Positions 19,834 to 27,570 of a stretch of 32,711 bases of DNA are shown here, one piece after another. How positions within the stretch are numbered: position 1 is the stretch's first letter; each line of letters starts with the position of its first letter. The translations under genes and the position numbers were made by a program. The notes below the pieces were generated by a model. The model did not search any database. It was not told where the DNA came from and saw only the letters and a list, made by a program, of their open reading frames with translations. Source of the DNA: Gemmatimonadota bacterium (GTDB taxonomy: Bacteria > Gemmatimonadota > Gemmatimonadetes > Longimicrobiales > Gaopeijiaceae); NCBI GenBank assembly GCA_007121775.1, contig SKJY01000131.1, positions 1-32,711 of the forward strand, in the 5' to 3' direction.

Positions 19834-20465
19834 GATGAAGCTCCTTCCTCCCCCGATTCACCCCCCTTGCTACGGGAGGGGCCCTCCCCTTCACCCGGTT
19901 CCGTTCCCTGCCCCGGATTCCGGGCCCCACCGGATTCCCCTCCCATTCGGAGAGAAGCTTCAATCCGGTCCATCACCTCATCCACCAGGCGCTCCAACTC
20001 TTCCATGGTCACCTCGTACAACTCATCCGGGCCTCCGAAGGGGTCCGGTACGCCCCCGGTAGGGTCCGGTCCATCACCGGAGCCGTCCCCTGGGCCGGGG
20101 AGAACACGTTGGACGTTCGTGATCACCGCCGCATGATCTCCTCCACCTGCCGCCACCACGCCGCCCAGGTGACTGGGAGACATGGTGAGGACCAGGTCGG
20201 CCCACGCCACCAACTCCGGATCCAGTGGACGGCTCCGGTGACCCTCCAGATCCAGTCCGCGTCGCCGGGATGCCCGGATTGCGCCGCCCGCCGCCCCCAT
20301 CCCGGGGAAGGCCGCTACTCCCGCCGACCGGACCTCCAGCTGAGTCAGTCCCCGCCGCTCCGCCGCTTTGCGAGCCACCACCTCGGCCATGGGGCTCCTG
20401 CAGGTGTTGCCGGTGCAGACAAAGAGGAGGTGAAAGGGCGTATCCGGGTGGTCCTTGCGGTCCAT
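19830..20465 (-). CDS. Low-molecular-weight protein-tyrosine phosphatase family protein with low-complexity C-terminal tail
   Basis: HLLFVCTGNTCRSPMAEVVARKAAERRG (CX5R), C-terminal VPDPFGGPDELYEVTMEELERL; start at 20465 or 20471 within the longer ORF. Confidence 0.9.
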   Translation of the reverse strand: MDRKDHPDTPFHLLFVCTGNTCRSPMAEVVARKAAERRGLTQLEVRSAGVAAFPGMGAAGGAIRASRRRGLDLEGHRSRPLDPELVAWADLVLTMSPSHLGGVVAAGGGDHAAVITNVQRVLPGPGDGSGDGPDPTGGVPDPFGGPDELYEVTMEELERLVDEVMDRIEASLRMGGESGGARNPGQGTEPGEGEGPSRSKGGESGEEGASS

Positions 20466-20487
20466 GGGCATAAGAGTGTTGAGGTGG

Positions 20488-21864
20488 TCATTCCGGTGAG
20501 GAAAGCCCTTGGAGGGCGTCCCGCAGCTCGTCCGGGCCCACCGGGCCCGAACGGACGATCCGGGGGATAGGGCGTGTGCAGTCCACAACGGTGGACGGAT
20601 GGGAAGGGGGTAGAGATCCACCGTCCACCACCAGGACATCCGGGTCCACCAGGAAGTCTCCGAGCCCGGCCCGGAGCTGCGCCATGTCCAGGGGGTCCGG
20701 ACCACCAGTGGGATTGGCGCTGGTGGAAATGAGGGGATGGGGCCACCGCCGGGCCAGCGCACGGATGAAGGGGTGGGGGCTGATCCGCACCGCCACCCCC
20801 CCTGCCGGGCTCCGGATTCCCTCGGGGAAGACGGCCGTGGGGTCATCCAGGACCAGGGTCAGGGGTCCGGGCCAGAACCGCCTGGCCAGAGCCCGGGCTT
20901 CGGGGGTCCAGCGGAGCCCGGGGGGAGACTCATCGGGGATCAGGAGGAGGAAGGGGCGATGGGATCCTCGCCCCTTCACTTCCCGGATCCGCTCCAGGAC
21001 TCCCTCCGTGACCCGCCCACCGATCCCGTACACCGTCTCGGTGGGGTGAACGAGCAAGCCATCGGCCTCCAGATGCCTCACCACCGCGCTGAGGATCTCC
21101 TCGTCCGGATCGGAATCCTGTGGAACCCGCAGGTGTCTGGAGATTCCCGGCACCCTGGCGGGACCGAGCCCGTCACTCCGCTCGGTCAGAAGGGTCCCTG
21201 CCAGGGCCAGGTCCTCCGGGTGGGTGACCTTCAGATTCCACGGATCGGCCCTGACCATGCGCACGTCTCCGCCGGCCCACGAGACCAGCGCCGCGTCGTC
21301 CGTGGCCTCATGGCCTTCCGCCAGAGCCCTGCGGTAGGCGGCTCTGAGGATGGGTGCGGGGAACACCTGGGGGGTCTGTGCCCTCCAGAATCGATTCCGG
21401 TCCGGGGTTGAGATCACCCTCCCGCCTGCGTCCACCTCCTTCAGCGTATCCACCACCGGCCATCCGGCCACCGCCCCCACTCCGGTCCTGGCCAGACGAA
21501 CGCATTCGCCGATGACCTCTCGGGAAATCAGTGGACGGGCCGCATCGTGAACCGCCAGGACGCTCAGGTGGTCGGGGAGGGCATCCAGCGCCCGTCCCAC
21601 CGATTCCAGGCGGGTGCTCCCTCCCGGGACCACCTGGATCCGGCGGTCCAGCTCCAGCAACCACGGGGGCGGGGAGGCCGCATCCTCGGGCGACATAGCC
21701 ACCACTACCGCTTCCACCTCCGGAAGGGAGAGGAAGGGGCGGAGGGCATGGACGAGGATGGGTTCCCCGGCCAATGCCAGGAGGGGCTTACGGACGCCCC
21801 CCATCCTTCGCCCGGAGCCCGCGGCCGGGACGGCGATACCGACACCCCCCTGGCCCCCATTCAT
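20488..21864 (-). CDS. ispD/tsaC: Fused IspD (MEP cytidylyltransferase) - TsaC/Sua5/YrdC (L-threonylcarbamoyladenylate synthase)
   Basis: N-terminus VAVPAAGSGRRMGG-type loop with RKPLLALAGEPILVHAL, VHDAARPLIS, NLKVTHPEDLALA (IspD); C-terminus GLLVHPTETVYGIGG, FWPGPLTLVL, ISTSANPTGG, STVVDCTRP (TsaC); uninterrupted ORF. Confidence 0.94.
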   Translation of the reverse strand: MNGGQGGVGIAVPAAGSGRRMGGVRKPLLALAGEPILVHALRPFLSLPEVEAVVVAMSPEDAASPPPWLLELDRRIQVVPGGSTRLESVGRALDALPDHLSVLAVHDAARPLISREVIGECVRLARTGVGAVAGWPVVDTLKEVDAGGRVISTPDRNRFWRAQTPQVFPAPILRAAYRRALAEGHEATDDAALVSWAGGDVRMVRADPWNLKVTHPEDLALAGTLLTERSDGLGPARVPGISRHLRVPQDSDPDEEILSAVVRHLEADGLLVHPTETVYGIGGRVTEGVLERIREVKGRGSHRPFLLLIPDESPPGLRWTPEARALARRFWPGPLTLVLDDPTAVFPEGIRSPAGGVAVRISPHPFIRALARRWPHPLISTSANPTGGPDPLDMAQLRAGLGDFLVDPDVLVVDGGSLPPSHPSTVVDCTRPIPRIVRSGPVGPDELRDALQGLSSPE

Positions 21865-21894
21865 ACCGGCTCCACGGGAGGCCTACTCCTGGCG

Positions 21895-23439
21895 TCAGAA
21901 CGGGAGGTCTTCACGGTCTCCCCCCGCCCCCCTCGCCCCTCCCGGCGCCATACCCCCATCGCGGGGCTCCGGCGCCATGTCATCAAAGCGGGTGTAGGCC
22001 TTGTGGAAGTAGAGCTCCACCGTTCCGGTGGGTCCGTTTCGCTGCTTTCCCACGATCAATTCCGCCTTCCCCTCCAGCGCATTTCCGTCGTCATCCTGTC
22101 CCGTGGAACTGTAGTACTCAGGACGGTACAGGAACATGACCAGATCGGCATCCTGCTCGATGGAGCCCGAGTCTCGTAGATCGGAGAGCTGAGGTCGGTG
22201 ATCGGTGCGCTGCTCCGGCCCTCGGGAGAGCTGGGAGAGCGCGATCACCGGAACCTCCAACTCTCGCGCCAGACCCTTCAGTCCGCGGGAGATCTGACTC
22301 ACCTCCTGCTGACGACTCTCCTGCCTGCCGGATCCCGCCATGAGCTGCAGGTAGTCGATGACCAGGAGGCCCAGCCCACCCTCCGCCTTGAGCCTTCGTG
22401 CCTTGGCCCGCATTTCCAGCACCGACCCTCCAGGGGAGTCATCGATCCAGATGGGTGCCGTGTTCAGCTTGGCCCCGGCGGTACCGATTCGCTGGTAGTC
22501 CGAAGGCGAGAGTCGACCGGTCCTGAGCTTCTGGGCATCGACCCGGGCTTCGGCGCACAGGAGTCGGTGGACCAACTGCTCCTTGGACATCTCCAGGGAG
22601 AAGATGGCCACTGGTACCTTGTGATCGATGGCGGCATTCTGGGCCACGTTCAGGACCCAGGAGGTCTTCCCCATGGCGGGCCGGGCCGCCACGATGATCA
22701 GGTCTCCCTTCTGGAGCCCCGTGGTCATGCGATCCAGGGTGCGGAAACCGGAGGGAACACCGGTGAGACCTCCATCGCTGCGCTGGAGGGTTTCGATGTT
22801 CTCAAAGGCCTTCCAGAGGAGGTCCTTGATCCAGACGAATCCGCCCCGGTCATGGCTCTTCCCGATCTGGAAGACCCTGGATTCCGCTTCATCCACCAGC
22901 TCCTCCACGCTCCGCTCCCCGGGAGCGTGGGCATCCTGGATGGTGCGGGTGGAGGCCTCGATGAGCCTGCGGAGGAGGGCTTTGTCCCGGATGATGCGGG
23001 CGTGGTACTTGATGTTGGCAGCGGTAGGGACCGCGTCCAGGAGTTCCGCCAGGTACTCTTCCCCTCCGGCCCGCTCCAGCTCGGCTGTGGAGCGCAGGTG
23101 GTCTCCCAGTGTGACCACGTCCACCACCACTCGCCTCTCATAGAGGTGCCGCATCCCCCTGAAGAGGATGCGGTGGGCCTCCAGGTAGAACATGGTGTCA
23201 TCGACCAGATCCTCGATCTGGTGAATGGACTCCGGATCCAGGAGGATCCCGGCTAGGACGGAGACCTCGGCCTGGCCGGAGAAAGGCGGATCCCGGTCAT
23301 GGCCCTGAGGTCCACCGGTGGAGACGTCACGGAGGCCGGGGGCGGAGGGAGAGGCTGGGAACGAAGGCACGAAATGGGGCAGGGCTGGGGTGAGACCGAC
23401 CGAGGCGACGGGGGTCCTACACGCCCCCGACGCGTTCAA
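21895..23439 (-). CDS. dnaB: Replicative DNA helicase
   Basis: AARPAMGKTSWVLNVAQNAA (Walker A), VAIFSLEMSKEQLVHRLL, LLVIDYLQLM, VIALSQLSRGPEQRTDHRPQLSDLRDSGSIEQDADLVMFLYR. Confidence 0.96.
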   Translation of the reverse strand: MNASGACRTPVASVGLTPALPHFVPSFPASPSAPGLRDVSTGGPQGHDRDPPFSGQAEVSVLAGILLDPESIHQIEDLVDDTMFYLEAHRILFRGMRHLYERRVVVDVVTLGDHLRSTAELERAGGEEYLAELLDAVPTAANIKYHARIIRDKALLRRLIEASTRTIQDAHAPGERSVEELVDEAESRVFQIGKSHDRGGFVWIKDLLWKAFENIETLQRSDGGLTGVPSGFRTLDRMTTGLQKGDLIIVAARPAMGKTSWVLNVAQNAAIDHKVPVAIFSLEMSKEQLVHRLLCAEARVDAQKLRTGRLSPSDYQRIGTAGAKLNTAPIWIDDSPGGSVLEMRAKARRLKAEGGLGLLVIDYLQLMAGSGRQESRQQEVSQISRGLKGLARELEVPVIALSQLSRGPEQRTDHRPQLSDLRDSGSIEQDADLVMFLYRPEYYSSTGQDDDGNALEGKAELIVGKQRNGPTGTVELYFHKAYTRFDDMAPEPRDGGMAPGGARGAGGDREDLPF

Positions 23440-24344
23440 CTCCGGTGGAGGATGCCGCGCAGGAGCTGAAGATCATCCCAGGTGGGTCGGATCCACCTGG
23501 GGTTCCGAAGGAGCGCAGCCGGATGGTAGGTCACCACCAGCGGGGCGCCTTGGTATGTGTAAACCTGACCCCTCAACTCTCTCAGCGCCACATCCCGTCC
23601 GGTAAGGAGTTTTCCGGAGAAGGTCCCCACAGCCAGAATCACCTGGGGGGCCACGAGCTCGATTTGCCGACGGAGCCAGGGGGCGCAGCTCTCGATCTCA
23701 TCCGGTTGGGGGTTCCGGTTCCCCGGAGGACGACACTTGAGCACGTTGCAGATGTAGACGTTCCGCTTCCTGGACAGGTCCACCGAGGCCAGGAGGAGAT
23801 CCAGGAGCTTCCCTGCCCGCCCCACGAAGGGGAGCCCGGTGAGATCCTCGTTGGCACCCGGTGCCTCGCCCACCACCATCACCGAAGCGTCAGGCGCCCC
23901 GTCGGAGAAGACCACCTGGGTTCGCTCGCCGGCAAGTGGGCAGCGAGTACACTGGAGCGCCGCCGCCCTGAGCTCCGGGTATTTCCGCGGAGGTTCGAAG
24001 CCGCCGGCCCCACCAGTGTGCTCCGACGGAGGGGGCGATGCCATGGTGGAAGGGGACGGAGTCATGGCAGTACCAGGCCCGGCCCCAGTCGCGGCGGGGT
24101 TTGCCGGAACCAGTTGCTCATCATCAAGCCCCCCCACCGAAACCACAGGATGCGCCACCACCTCCCGGACCCGTTCCGGAGCCAGGGAATCCAGAATTAG
24201 CGGCCCCTGACCCAGTTCCTGCCTTTGGATCACGAAGCGGGCGAGTGCTTCCCGGAGGTCCGCGCCATCGATCCCGGCGGCAGGGTGCGTGGAAAGAGCA
24301 CCTCGCAGCGAACCGGTAGGTCGGTCTCTCGTGCCTCCGCTCAC
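23436..24344 (-). CDS. Family 4-type uracil-DNA glycosylase (Fe-S)
   Basis: LQCTRCPLAGERTQVVFSDGAPDASVMVVGEAPGANEDLTGLPFVGRAGKLLD..NVYICNVLKCRPPGNRNPQPDEIESCAPWL; C-terminal VVTYHPAALLRNP; four Cys consistent with a 4Fe-4S cluster. Confidence 0.94.
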   Translation of the reverse strand: MSGGTRDRPTGSLRGALSTHPAAGIDGADLREALARFVIQRQELGQGPLILDSLAPERVREVVAHPVVSVGGLDDEQLVPANPAATGAGPGTAMTPSPSTMASPPPSEHTGGAGGFEPPRKYPELRAAALQCTRCPLAGERTQVVFSDGAPDASVMVVGEAPGANEDLTGLPFVGRAGKLLDLLLASVDLSRKRNVYICNVLKCRPPGNRNPQPDEIESCAPWLRRQIELVAPQVILAVGTFSGKLLTGRDVALRELRGQVYTYQGAPLVVTYHPAALLRNPRWIRPTWDDLQLLRGILHRS

Positions 24345-25606
24345 GGTGAGGTCCCCGGGGCCACCCGCCCGGCTTCCAGAAGCCGCTCAGCCCGATCCAG
24401 GATGGCCGCCGCCACATCCTCCTTGGAGAGGAGGGGGAGTATCTCCGGAGGGCCTTCCTCGTGAACCATGGTCACCCGGTTCGTGTCCACATCGAATCCG
24501 GAGTCCGGTTCATCCGCCGGATTCGCCACCACCAGATGGAAGCCCTTCTTCCGGAGTTTGGCTCTGGCTCGATCGAGAAGGTCCTCCGTTTCCAGGGCGA
24601 ATCCCACGCGCACGCCGCCAGGTGTGCCGAGACTCCGAGTTTCGGCGGCAATGTCGGGATTCTCCTCCAGTTCAATGGTGAATCGACTCCCTGTGTCCGC
24701 CTTGCGCGTCTTCCGGCTCGAGGGGCTGGTGGGCCGGTAGTCGGCGACAGCGGCTGCGTAGACCAGTAGGTCGGCCGCTGCTCCGTGGTCCCGAACGGCT
24801 TCCAGCATCTCCCGGGCCTTCTCCACCCGTACCACGGTCATCCCCACCGGATCGGTGAGACCCGAAGGGCCAGTGACCAGGGTTACCTCTCCGCCCCTGA
24901 GCCATGCCTCCCGAGCCAGGGCGAAGCCCATAAGCCCAGATGACCGATTGCCCACGAATCGGACCGGATCCAGCGGCTCTCGGGTGGGGCCGGCGGTGAT
25001 GAGGATTCGGCGCCCCCGGAGGGCACGGGATGGACCCTCTGCGAGGCGGCCGCACCACTCCGTTATCTCCCAGGGTTCGGCCATTCGTCCCATACCGCTC
25101 CCCTCTCCTGCGCCCAGGCGGCCGCCATAGGGTCCAACCAGATGGTACCCCAACCGGTCCCTGCAATGCTCCACATTGGCCCGGGTCTGGGAATGATCCC
25201 ACATGCGGTGGTTCATGGCAGGCGCCATGAGCACCGGCGCTCTGGTGGCCAGGAGGGTGGTGGTGAGGAGGTCGTCGGCCCGTCCCTGCGCTGCCCGGGC
25301 CAGGAAGTCGGCGGTGGCGGGAGCCACCACCAGAAGGTCCGCATCCCGGCCCAGGGCGATGTGCAACGCCGATCCCTCCGCCGACCAGAGGGAATCGGCG
25401 ACCTTCCGTCCGGTGACACCCTCGAAGGAGAGGGGCCCGACGAACCGGCCGGCCGCCTCGGTCATGACCACGTCCACCCGGGCTCCCAGAAGGGTCAGGT
25501 CCCTGGCGATCTGAACACTCTTGTAGGCGGCGATCCCCCCGGTGACGCCCAGGACGATCCGCCGCCCTTCCCAAGGGGGGCGAGGAGTCAGGCTCCAGGG
25601 GACCAC
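24341..25606 (-). CDS. coaBC: Bifunctional phosphopantothenoylcysteine decarboxylase/phosphopantothenate-cysteine ligase
   Basis: RIVLGVTGGIAAYKSVQIARDL..VVAPATADFLARAAQGRADDLLTTTLLATRAPVLMAPAMNHRMW..ILITAGPTREPLDPVRFVGNRSSGLMGFALA. Confidence 0.96.
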   Translation of the reverse strand: MVPWSLTPRPPWEGRRIVLGVTGGIAAYKSVQIARDLTLLGARVDVVMTEAAGRFVGPLSFEGVTGRKVADSLWSAEGSALHIALGRDADLLVVAPATADFLARAAQGRADDLLTTTLLATRAPVLMAPAMNHRMWDHSQTRANVEHCRDRLGYHLVGPYGGRLGAGEGSGMGRMAEPWEITEWCGRLAEGPSRALRGRRILITAGPTREPLDPVRFVGNRSSGLMGFALAREAWLRGGEVTLVTGPSGLTDPVGMTVVRVEKAREMLEAVRDHGAAADLLVYAAAVADYRPTSPSSRKTRKADTGSRFTIELEENPDIAAETRSLGTPGGVRVGFALETEDLLDRARAKLRKKGFHLVVANPADEPDSGFDVDTNRVTMVHEEGPPEILPLLSKEDVAAAILDRAERLLEAGRVAPGTSP

Positions 25607-25610
25607 CGGG

Positions 25611-25826
25611 TCAGATCTCCCGACGACGGCGCCCCACCAGACGGAACTCGATCTGGCCAGAGGTCAGGGCCTCCAGGGAACGGGTCGTCAGCTTCTTCTC
25701 CTGACCCAGGGGCTTGAGGTCCCGGGGGAGGGCATTCAGTTCACGGGCATACTTGGCGGCAACCAGGACCCCCAGGTACTTGCTGCCCGTGTTCCGGGCC
25801 ACTTCGTTCGGCGTACGAACCTGCAT
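25611..25826 (-). CDS. rpoZ: RNA polymerase omega subunit-like protein
   Basis: 71 aa; VARNTGSKYLGVLVAAKYARELNALPRDL..KLTTRSLEALTSGQIEF; sits between gmk and coaBC as in many genomes. Confidence 0.82.
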   Translation of the reverse strand: MQVRTPNEVARNTGSKYLGVLVAAKYARELNALPRDLKPLGQEKKLTTRSLEALTSGQIEFRLVGRRRREI

Positions 25827-25894
25827 CTTGTCACTCTCCCAGGCTTTAATGGGTGGTAGCTGGACTCATCCACATCAGAGCGAGTGGTGCCCTG

Positions 25895-26581
25895 CTACTC
25901 AGAGTACTCCGGATGGGGTGAGATGGTGTCGCTCCTGCGGACCACCTCGTCGATCTCGCCCCTCAGGCGGGAGACCTGGCCGTCCAGATCCAGGATCCGG
26001 CGCGGGCGATGGCTTTCGGCTTCCACGATGGCCCGGACCCGGGCCACGGCCCGCTCCAGGTCCTCGTTCACTACGATGTAATCGAAGTGCTGGGCCTCTT
26101 CCAGTTCCCGGCGGCCGGCGCGGAGCCGGCGCCGGACCTCGTCCAGCCGTTCCGTACCCCTGGCAGTGAGCCTGCTCCAGAGGGCCTGGGCCGAAGGCGG
26201 GAAGATGAAGACCAGGACCGCTTCGGGAATCCGCTTCCGGATCTGCCGGGCACCCTGCACGTCGATGTCCAGCACCACGTGCTCCCCCCGGTCCTGGGCG
26301 GCCTTCAGGTTCCGGGCCGGGGTCCCGTAGAGGTTTCCGTGGACTTCGGCCCACTCCACCAGTTCGTCGGCATCGATCATGGCCCGGAACCGTTCGCGGC
26401 TCACGAACTCGTAGTCCCGTCCGTCCACCTCCCCGGTCCGGGCCCGACGGGTCGTGGCCGAGACGGAGAAGACGAAGTGCTCGAAGCGCTCCACCAGGGC
26501 GTGGGCGATGGTGGTCTTCCCGGTTCCGCTGGGGGCCGCCAGGACCACGGGGCAGGGCCGATGGGGGAGTCCGGTGGTCAC
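25895..26581 (-). CDS. gmk: Guanylate kinase
   Basis: VVLAAPSGTGKTTIAHALVERF..FSVSATTRRARTGEVDGRDYEFVSRERF..FVEWAEVHGNLYGT-type motif; GTG start at 26581 overlaps the yicC stop (GTGA). Confidence 0.95.
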   Translation of the reverse strand: MTTGLPHRPCPVVLAAPSGTGKTTIAHALVERFEHFVFSVSATTRRARTGEVDGRDYEFVSRERFRAMIDADELVEWAEVHGNLYGTPARNLKAAQDRGEHVVLDIDVQGARQIRKRIPEAVLVFIFPPSAQALWSRLTARGTERLDEVRRRLRAGRRELEEAQHFDYIVVNEDLERAVARVRAIVEAESHRPRRILDLDGQVSRLRGEIDEVVRRSDTISPHPEYSE

Positions 26582-27483
26582 TCGATATTCTCCAACTGCT
26601 CCCGAAGCCGTTCCACCTCTTCCTTCATGGTGACAACCCGGGCAGCGATTTCGGCGTCGTTCGCCTTGGAGCCGATGGTGTTCACCTCCCGGAGGATTTC
26701 CTGGGCGATGAACCCGAGCCGCTTCCCCACTCCATCCACCGCTCCCGTGGCCAACGCCTCCCGGAACATCTGGATGTGGGACGCCAGACGAACCAGTTCC
26801 TCGTGGATGTCCCATCGATCGGCCAGGTGGGCCACCTCCCGGGCGATTCGCTCCTCGTCCACCTCGAAATCCGATCCCAGGAGTTCCCCGATCTGCTCCC
26901 GGAGCCGGTCCCGCTCCGACAGGAGTCGACGGGGGGCCGCCTCACGGACCCGGGTAAGCTCCTCATCCATGATGGCGAGCCGCCCCTCCAGGTCCTCCGC
27001 CATGCGTCGACCCTCCTCCTCCCGCATGACCTGCAGCCGGGAAAGGGCCAGGCGGATCGCTTCCTCTACCTCCTCCTCACCCAGGTTCTCCGGCAGGGAA
27101 TTCCGCTCTGCAGGTTGGAAGATGTCCCGGAACCCTGCCAGGAGGGCCACATCCACCGATCCCCCCAGCCCCAGCTGGTCCTGGAGGTGACGAAGGGCGT
27201 CGCGGTAAGCCCGGGCCCGGTCCATCTGAATGGGAACGCTCCAATCGGAGCCCTCTTCCACCGGCTCCAACGCGATGGTAACTGAGACATGGCCGCGGGA
27301 AACCTGGGACCGGATCCACCGCTCCAGCGCAGAGGAAAGGCCCTCAAGGCCCGTGGGCAGCCGACTCTGCACCTTCAGGTAGCGGTGGTTGACGGTTCGG
27401 ATTTCGGCCCGGATTCGTACGGTGTCGGCGGTGGTCTCCGCCGCCCCGAACCCGGTCATGCTCCGGATGGGAGAGACATTCAT
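26578..27483 (-). CDS. YicC-family endoribonuclease-like protein
   Basis: IRSMTGFGAAETTADTVRIRAEIRTVNHRYLKVQSRLP..ALERWIRSQVSRGHVSVTI..C-terminal VGKRLGFIAQEILREVNTIGSKANDAEI. Confidence 0.94.
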   Translation of the reverse strand: MNVSPIRSMTGFGAAETTADTVRIRAEIRTVNHRYLKVQSRLPTGLEGLSSALERWIRSQVSRGHVSVTIALEPVEEGSDWSVPIQMDRARAYRDALRHLQDQLGLGGSVDVALLAGFRDIFQPAERNSLPENLGEEEVEEAIRLALSRLQVMREEEGRRMAEDLEGRLAIMDEELTRVREAAPRRLLSERDRLREQIGELLGSDFEVDEERIAREVAHLADRWDIHEELVRLASHIQMFREALATGAVDGVGKRLGFIAQEILREVNTIGSKANDAEIAARVVTMKEEVERLREQLENIE

Positions 27484-27570
27484 GAAGCCGCTATGTTAAC
27501 CGAAGGCCACCCGTGTACTCAAGTCCGGAGGGCGTCGAGTTGAGGCGCGTCCACCTGCTGAGGAAGGGTC

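Noticed and set aside
22198-23256. 352-aa plus-strand ORF opposite dnaB
   Set aside because: Antisense shadow ORF; dnaB is intact and conserved on the minus strand.
24672-25574. 300-aa minus-strand ORF in another frame of coaBC
   Set aside because: Overlapping-frame artefact rich in Gly/Arg/Pro; the coaBC frame carries all conserved motifs.
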